Part shown: in pieces, positions 19,627-22,728 of the stretch
How the letters are laid out: every line of letters starts with the position of its first letter
How positions within the stretch are numbered: the stretch's first letter is position 1
Origin: a virus
Length of the DNA stretch: 22,728 nt
Direction: 5' to 3' (one strand)
Virus record (IMG/VR): IMGVR_UViG_3300037502_003876
Coordinates: 64,001 to 86,728 of that record
Position numbers and translations under genes: made by a program
The notes under the pieces: model-generated
The model's database searches: none
Told to the model about the DNA's origin: nothing
What the model saw: the letters and a program-made list of their open reading frames with translations, nothing else

Positions 19627-20034
19627 ATGGCCACCCGCGCTCTCGTCGACCTGTCCAAGTGCACCATCAAGACCTTCACGGTCAAGGCCGCGTCCTCCGT
19701 CACCGAGGGCTACGCCGTCAAGATCGAGGACGGCCAGATCGCCCTCAACTGCTCCGCCGGTGACGCCGCCGACGGCATCGCCCTGGAGTCCGGCGCCGCC
19801 GGCACGCAGGTGCAGGTCGCCCTCGCCAACTGCGGCGGCCTCGTCGCCGTCAAGGTCGGCACCGGCGGCGCCACCGCCGGCCTCTACGGCGCCGCTGTCG
19901 CCAACGGCATCGCCGACGCCGGCGCCCTCGGCGGCGGCACCACGCTCGTCAACATCGTCTGCAAGTTCCTCCAGACCGGGGTCGCCGGCGATGTGGTCGG
20001 CGCCATCCCCCTCTCCATCCCGGCCGTGACCTGA
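19627..20034 (+). CDS. Head decoration protein (DUF2190-like)
   Basis: 135 residues; AAGGAG lies six bases upstream, overlapping the protease stop. Small Ala/Gly/Val-rich beta protein: TIKTFTVKAASSVTEGYAVK, DAADGIALESGAAGTQVQVA, LVAVKVGTGGATAGLYGAAV. This alternation, the size and the position between protease and capsid fit decoration/stabilising proteins such as DUF2190, which bind the outside of the expanded capsid. Other small structural roles are possible. Confidence 0.65.
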   Translation: MATRALVDLSKCTIKTFTVKAASSVTEGYAVKIEDGQIALNCSAGDAADGIALESGAAGTQVQVALANCGGLVAVKVGTGGATAGLYGAAVANGIADAGALGGGTTLVNIVCKFLQTGVAGDVVGAIPLSIPAVT

Positions 20035-20057
20035 ACGCCCAAGGAGACCTCCCAGCC

Positions 20058-21218
20058 ATGTCTCACCTTCCCCTGCATTCCGTTCCGGTCAACGACACCG
20101 CTCGTGTCCGGGAGTACCTCAACCTCAAGCGCGCCCTCGCGGCGCTCCGCACCTCCCGCGACCCGGCCGACCAGAAGGCGTGGCGCGAGCAGCGCGACCT
20201 CGTGGTCGCCCAGGGCAGCCAGTCGATGGACATGCGCGCCATGGAGCGGATGCTCCAGGAGCGCGGCCTCCTTGGCGACCGCGGCGTGACGCCCTCCAGC
20301 GTCCACGGCCCGACGTTCATGAACGGCATGAGCGTCGCCTACGCGAACGAGGCGTTCATCGTCGACGAACTCCTGCCGACCCTGCCGGTGCAGAAGCTCT
20401 CCGACGAGTACGCGATCTACCGCAAGCGGGACATCCTCGCGGCTCCAGACGACGCCATGAAGGGCATCGGCACCGCGAACGAGATCTTCGACAACCGCGA
20501 CTCGGCCTCGTACACCTGCGAGCCCCGCGGCCTGAAGAAGCGCCTCGAAAAGAAGACCATCGACAACCAGGATGAGGTCTTCGACGAGATGATGGACCTC
20601 TCCGAGCAGGTCTCTCACCTCATGGCGTTCGCCCGCGAGAAGCGCGGCCTCGCCATCCTCGCCAACGCGGCCAGCTACTCGGGCAACACCACCGCCATCG
20701 CCGCGGGCAGCGAGTGGGACAGCGCCGGCGGCGGCGACCCGGTGCTCAACATCCGCACCGCGCGCCACAACGTGTGGTCCGGCAACGGCCCCGGCCGCGT
20801 CATCGGGTTCTGCCCGCTGAACGTGTACCTGCGCCTCGGCACGCACCCGGCCATCCTCGACCTCACCAAGTACACCAGCGCCGGCATCGTCCCGCGTCAG
20901 GTGCTCGCCGCGGTGTTCGAGCTGGACGACCTGCTCATCGCCAAGGCGTGGGAGGACACGGCGAACGAGGGGCAGACCGCCTCCTACTCCAGGATGCTCA
21001 GCACCGACGTGTTCGGCATCGTGCGCGTCGTCGCCCCGAGCAAGCGCAACGCCGGGTTCGGGTTCAACTTCCGCTTCAAGGGGGAGATGAACAACCTCAC
21101 CTGGTACAAGGAGGAGGAGGGCACCCGCGGCTGCTACTACAACCAGCAGACCTGCGACGAGGTCTTCAAGGTGGTGGCGCCCGACACCGGCTGGCTCATC
21201 ACGAACTGCCTCGCCTGA
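20058..21218 (+). CDS. Major capsid protein
   Basis: 386 residues; AAGGAG at 20041-20046. The core from residue about 86 begins FMNGMSVAYANEAFIVDELL then PTLPVQKLSDEYAIYRKRD, the usual N-arm and 'P..PV....~Y..y' entry of HK97-fold coat proteins, and ends in TWYKEEEGTRGCYYNQQTCD then KVVAPDTGWLITNCLA. Residues 12-74 are an extra charged, helical stretch (VREYLNLKRALAALRTSRDP; KAWREQRDLVVAQGSQSMDM) like a delta/scaffold arm that the protease might remove. Context (protease, decoration protein, small protein, gp36-like) makes the role clear. Confidence 0.88.
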   Translation: MSHLPLHSVPVNDTARVREYLNLKRALAALRTSRDPADQKAWREQRDLVVAQGSQSMDMRAMERMLQERGLLGDRGVTPSSVHGPTFMNGMSVAYANEAFIVDELLPTLPVQKLSDEYAIYRKRDILAAPDDAMKGIGTANEIFDNRDSASYTCEPRGLKKRLEKKTIDNQDEVFDEMMDLSEQVSHLMAFAREKRGLAILANAASYSGNTTAIAAGSEWDSAGGGDPVLNIRTARHNVWSGNGPGRVIGFCPLNVYLRLGTHPAILDLTKYTSAGIVPRQVLAAVFELDDLLIAKAWEDTANEGQTASYSRMLSTDVFGIVRVVAPSKRNAGFGFNFRFKGEMNNLTWYKEEEGTRGCYYNQQTCDEVFKVVAPDTGWLITNCLA

Positions 21219-21514
21219 TGGGACGCCGTGACCGCGAGCGGTCCGCCCCCGTGACCGCACCGGTCGACGACCCGGCCCCCGCTCCGGCCGTCGTCGACGC
21301 GGCCGCCCTCGCCCCGGCGCCCGACGCCGGCGAGGCAGCGCCCGCCCCCGCCTACGAGCACGCCGCCCACCTGACCCCGCCGGCCACGACGCGCTACCGC
21401 GTCCGCGGCCCCGGGATGATCTACGTGGGCACCCGCCTCCTCGGCCCCGGCAAGGTCGTCGACCTGAGCCCCGCCGAGGCCGCCTCCCTCGCCGCCCACG
21501 TCGAGCCGGCCTGA
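21218..21514 (+). CDS. Small protein after the capsid gene
   Basis: 98 residues; its ATG shares the A of the capsid stop (TGATG), so translation is coupled. The first 55 residues are Ala/Pro-rich and disordered (DDPAPAPAVVDAAALAPAPD). The C-terminal 40 (TTRYRVRGPGMIYVGTRLLG then PGKVVDLSPAEAASL) make a small beta domain common in short proteins between capsid and head-completion genes. Exact function unknown. Confidence 0.6.
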   Translation: MGRRDRERSAPVTAPVDDPAPAPAVVDAAALAPAPDAGEAAPAPAYEHAAHLTPPATTRYRVRGPGMIYVGTRLLGPGKVVDLSPAEAASLAAHVEPA

Positions 21515-21542
21515 CCGCCGGCCCGACCCTCCCACGACGGAC

Positions 21543-22013
21543 ATGACCTACTGCTCCCTCACCGACGTCGAGCGCGCCATCGGCACGGCCCTCGCGCTGC
21601 GGCTGCTCGACGACGACGCCGATGGGGTCGTGGACGCATCCGTCCTGGCGGACCTGCTGGACGACGTGGACGCCGAGATCAACGGCTACATCGGCCGCAA
21701 CTACGACCTCACCGCGCTGGCCGCCGCCGTCCCGCCGACGGTGCGCCGCATCGCCACCGACCTCGCCATCCAGGCCGCCTACCTGCGCCGCCCGGAACTC
21801 CTCCTCGACCGCGGCGAGACCCCGTGGGAGCGCCGCTACGGCGCCGCCCTCGGCAAGCTCAAGGAGCTGCGCGACGGCAAGTGGCGGCTCGACATCGACG
21901 GCGCCCCCGCCGACCCGGCCAACGTCGACGGCGGCGCCTACTACGGCCCGAGCGACGCGTACCCGGATGGGGTCGGGTGCGGCATCTTCAGCTCAGGTTT
22001 TGGAGACTTCTGA
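21543..22013 (+). CDS. DUF1320 / Mu gp36-like head-completion protein
   Basis: 156 residues. YCSLTDVERAIGTALALRLL, DDVDAEINGYIGRNYDLTAL then VPPTVRRIATDLAIQAAYLR match the DUF1320 pattern (Y.t..dl....g......l.dd ... id~ai..A...I..yl..RY.lP ... vP..l...~~diA.y.l). These proteins connect the portal/head to the tail. C-terminus carries a Gly/Tyr-rich tail. The next gene starts in a TGATG overlap. Confidence 0.85.
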   Translation: MTYCSLTDVERAIGTALALRLLDDDADGVVDASVLADLLDDVDAEINGYIGRNYDLTALAAAVPPTVRRIATDLAIQAAYLRRPELLLDRGETPWERRYGAALGKLKELRDGKWRLDIDGAPADPANVDGGAYYGPSDAYPDGVGCGIFSSGFGDF

Positions 22014-22471
22014 TGGTCGACGTGGACATCGACCGCAGCGCCCTCGACGCCGCCGCCCGGGCGTTCCTCACGGACCTGAGCCAGCGCGCCCAGCGCGCCA
22101 CCCGCGCCGAGGCGGAGGCCGCCCGCGAGCGCATCGCCTCCGGCCTCTACTGGACGAACCGCACCGGCCGCACCGCGCAGTCCTTCCGCGTGGAGACCGG
22201 GGTGGAGAGCCTGGCCTCCACGCTGGTCAGCGCCAGCAAGGTGGCCGTCTTCCTGCTGAACGGCACCCGGCCTCACCCGATCCTGCCCCGGCGCAAGGGG
22301 GCGCTCGCCTTCGTCGTCAACGGGACGCGCGTGGTCACCGCCCGCGTCCAGCACCCGGGCACCCGCCCCCGCCCGTACACCACCGCGGAGGCCACCCGCG
22401 CCGAGCCCGCGCTGGCGGACCGCGTGGAGGCCGCCGCCCAGGACGCCGCCCGCTCCGCCGGGCTGGACTGA
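22013..22471 (+). CDS. HK97 gp10-like tail-completion protein
   Basis: 152 residues from ATG 22013 (TGATG overlap). A helical start with Arg/Ala is followed by WTNRTGRTAQSFRVETG and the family signature VFLLNGTRPHPILPRRKGAL then AFVVNGTRVVTARVQHPGTR, with H-P-G near the end, matching the 'e.GT.pH.i.p...k.L.f...g.....~V.HPG....pF' motif of HK97 gp10. It joins the tail tube to the neck. Confidence 0.85.
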   Translation: MVDVDIDRSALDAAARAFLTDLSQRAQRATRAEAEAARERIASGLYWTNRTGRTAQSFRVETGVESLASTLVSASKVAVFLLNGTRPHPILPRRKGALAFVVNGTRVVTARVQHPGTRPRPYTTAEATRAEPALADRVEAAAQDAARSAGLD

Positions 22472-22476
22472 CCGCC

Positions 22477-22728
22477 ATGCCGAGCCTCCTCACCACCGCC
22501 GGCCGGGCGCTCCTGCTCACGACCCCGTGGGCCAGCGGCGCCTACAAGGCCGCCCTCCTCGGCCCCGACTACGACCCGGACCCGGCCGACACGCTGGCCA
22601 CGGCCGCCGCCCACGAGGTCACCGGCCCCGGGTACACGCCCGGCTACGGCGGCTCCGGCCGCAAGGCGCTCGCCAGCAAGACCGTCACCGCCGTCGCCGC
22701 GTCGGACCGCGTGACCCTCGACGCCGCC
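22477..22728 (+). CDS. Minor structural protein (partial, cut by window end)
   Basis: 84 codons from ATG 22477, open to the right edge. MPSLLTTAGRALLLTTPWAS then YKAALLGPDYDPDPADTLAT, HEVTGPGYTPG and KALASKTVTAVAASDRVTLD recall a family of small phage structural proteins with 'y.~~L.....~.~.dt......neVtgtGYt~GG~~la..tvt....d.v.~da'. Likely a virion protein of the neck or tail; the family has no settled function. Only the first part is visible. Confidence 0.65.
   Translation, partial: MPSLLTTAGRALLLTTPWASGAYKAALLGPDYDPDPADTLATAAAHEVTGPGYTPGYGGSGRKALASKTVTAVAASDRVTLDAA

Noticed and set aside
21511-21543. CTGACC before the DUF1320 gene as another array promoter
   Set aside because: The base set 16 positions downstream (CACGAC) is not NANNNT and the TCGCC flank is missing.

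Overview
The window is a 22.7 kb piece of a tailed-phage genome (free phage or prophage). Every gene I can support lies on the + strand, genes are packed with almost no spacing, and the sequence is very GC-rich (above 70% by eye). The host cannot be named from sequence alone. Leaderless-looking promoters with NANNNT -10 boxes and many GTG starts suggest a high-GC bacterium that tolerates leaderless mRNA (Actinomycetota or Deinococcota are my best guesses). A C-rich motif next to the sigma-like helix-turn-helix also recalls phages and hosts of the myxobacterial group, so this stays open. No integrase, lysis gene, tRNA, CRISPR array or insertion sequence is visible, and no stretch over 300 bases lacks a gene.

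Bases 1-716 hold the end of a replicative DnaB-type helicase and a small protein with a sigma-region-4-like helix-turn-helix. Bases 747-14363 are an accessory/early block of about 32 mostly small genes: a Doc/Fic-family protein, a DUF5131 (Gp37/Gp68) protein, a protein with two predicted winged helices, a DEDDh exonuclease resembling oligoribonuclease, a DUF488-like protein, a SLOG/DUF2493 protein, several zinc-ribbon proteins, two tiny membrane proteins and many unknowns. Bases 14487-22728 are the packaging and head module in conventional order: TerS, TerL, two small virion-type proteins (one resembling the GTA spike-base family), DUF935/Mu gp29-like portal, HK97-type prohead protease with a scaffold tail, decoration protein, major capsid protein, a small protein, DUF1320/Mu gp36-like protein, HK97 gp10-like protein and the start of a tail-type protein.

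The most striking feature is in the accessory block. It is cut into about thirteen short transcription units, nearly all introduced by the same element: an xTGACC -35 box extended as TGACCCCTCGCC, a spacer of exactly 16 bases, an NANNNT -10 box, then 6 or 7 bases and an ATG. This is the geometry of leaderless promoters. There are 13 copies plus one variant with a 17-base spacer. In ten copies the TGA of the -35 box is also the stop codon of the gene before. Genes inside a unit are coupled by GTGA or ATGA overlaps. The head module lacks this element, and several of its genes use Shine-Dalgarno sequences instead. The unusually conserved -35 side suggests a dedicated recognition factor, and the sigma-region-4-like protein at 210-716, directly before the array, is an obvious but untested candidate.
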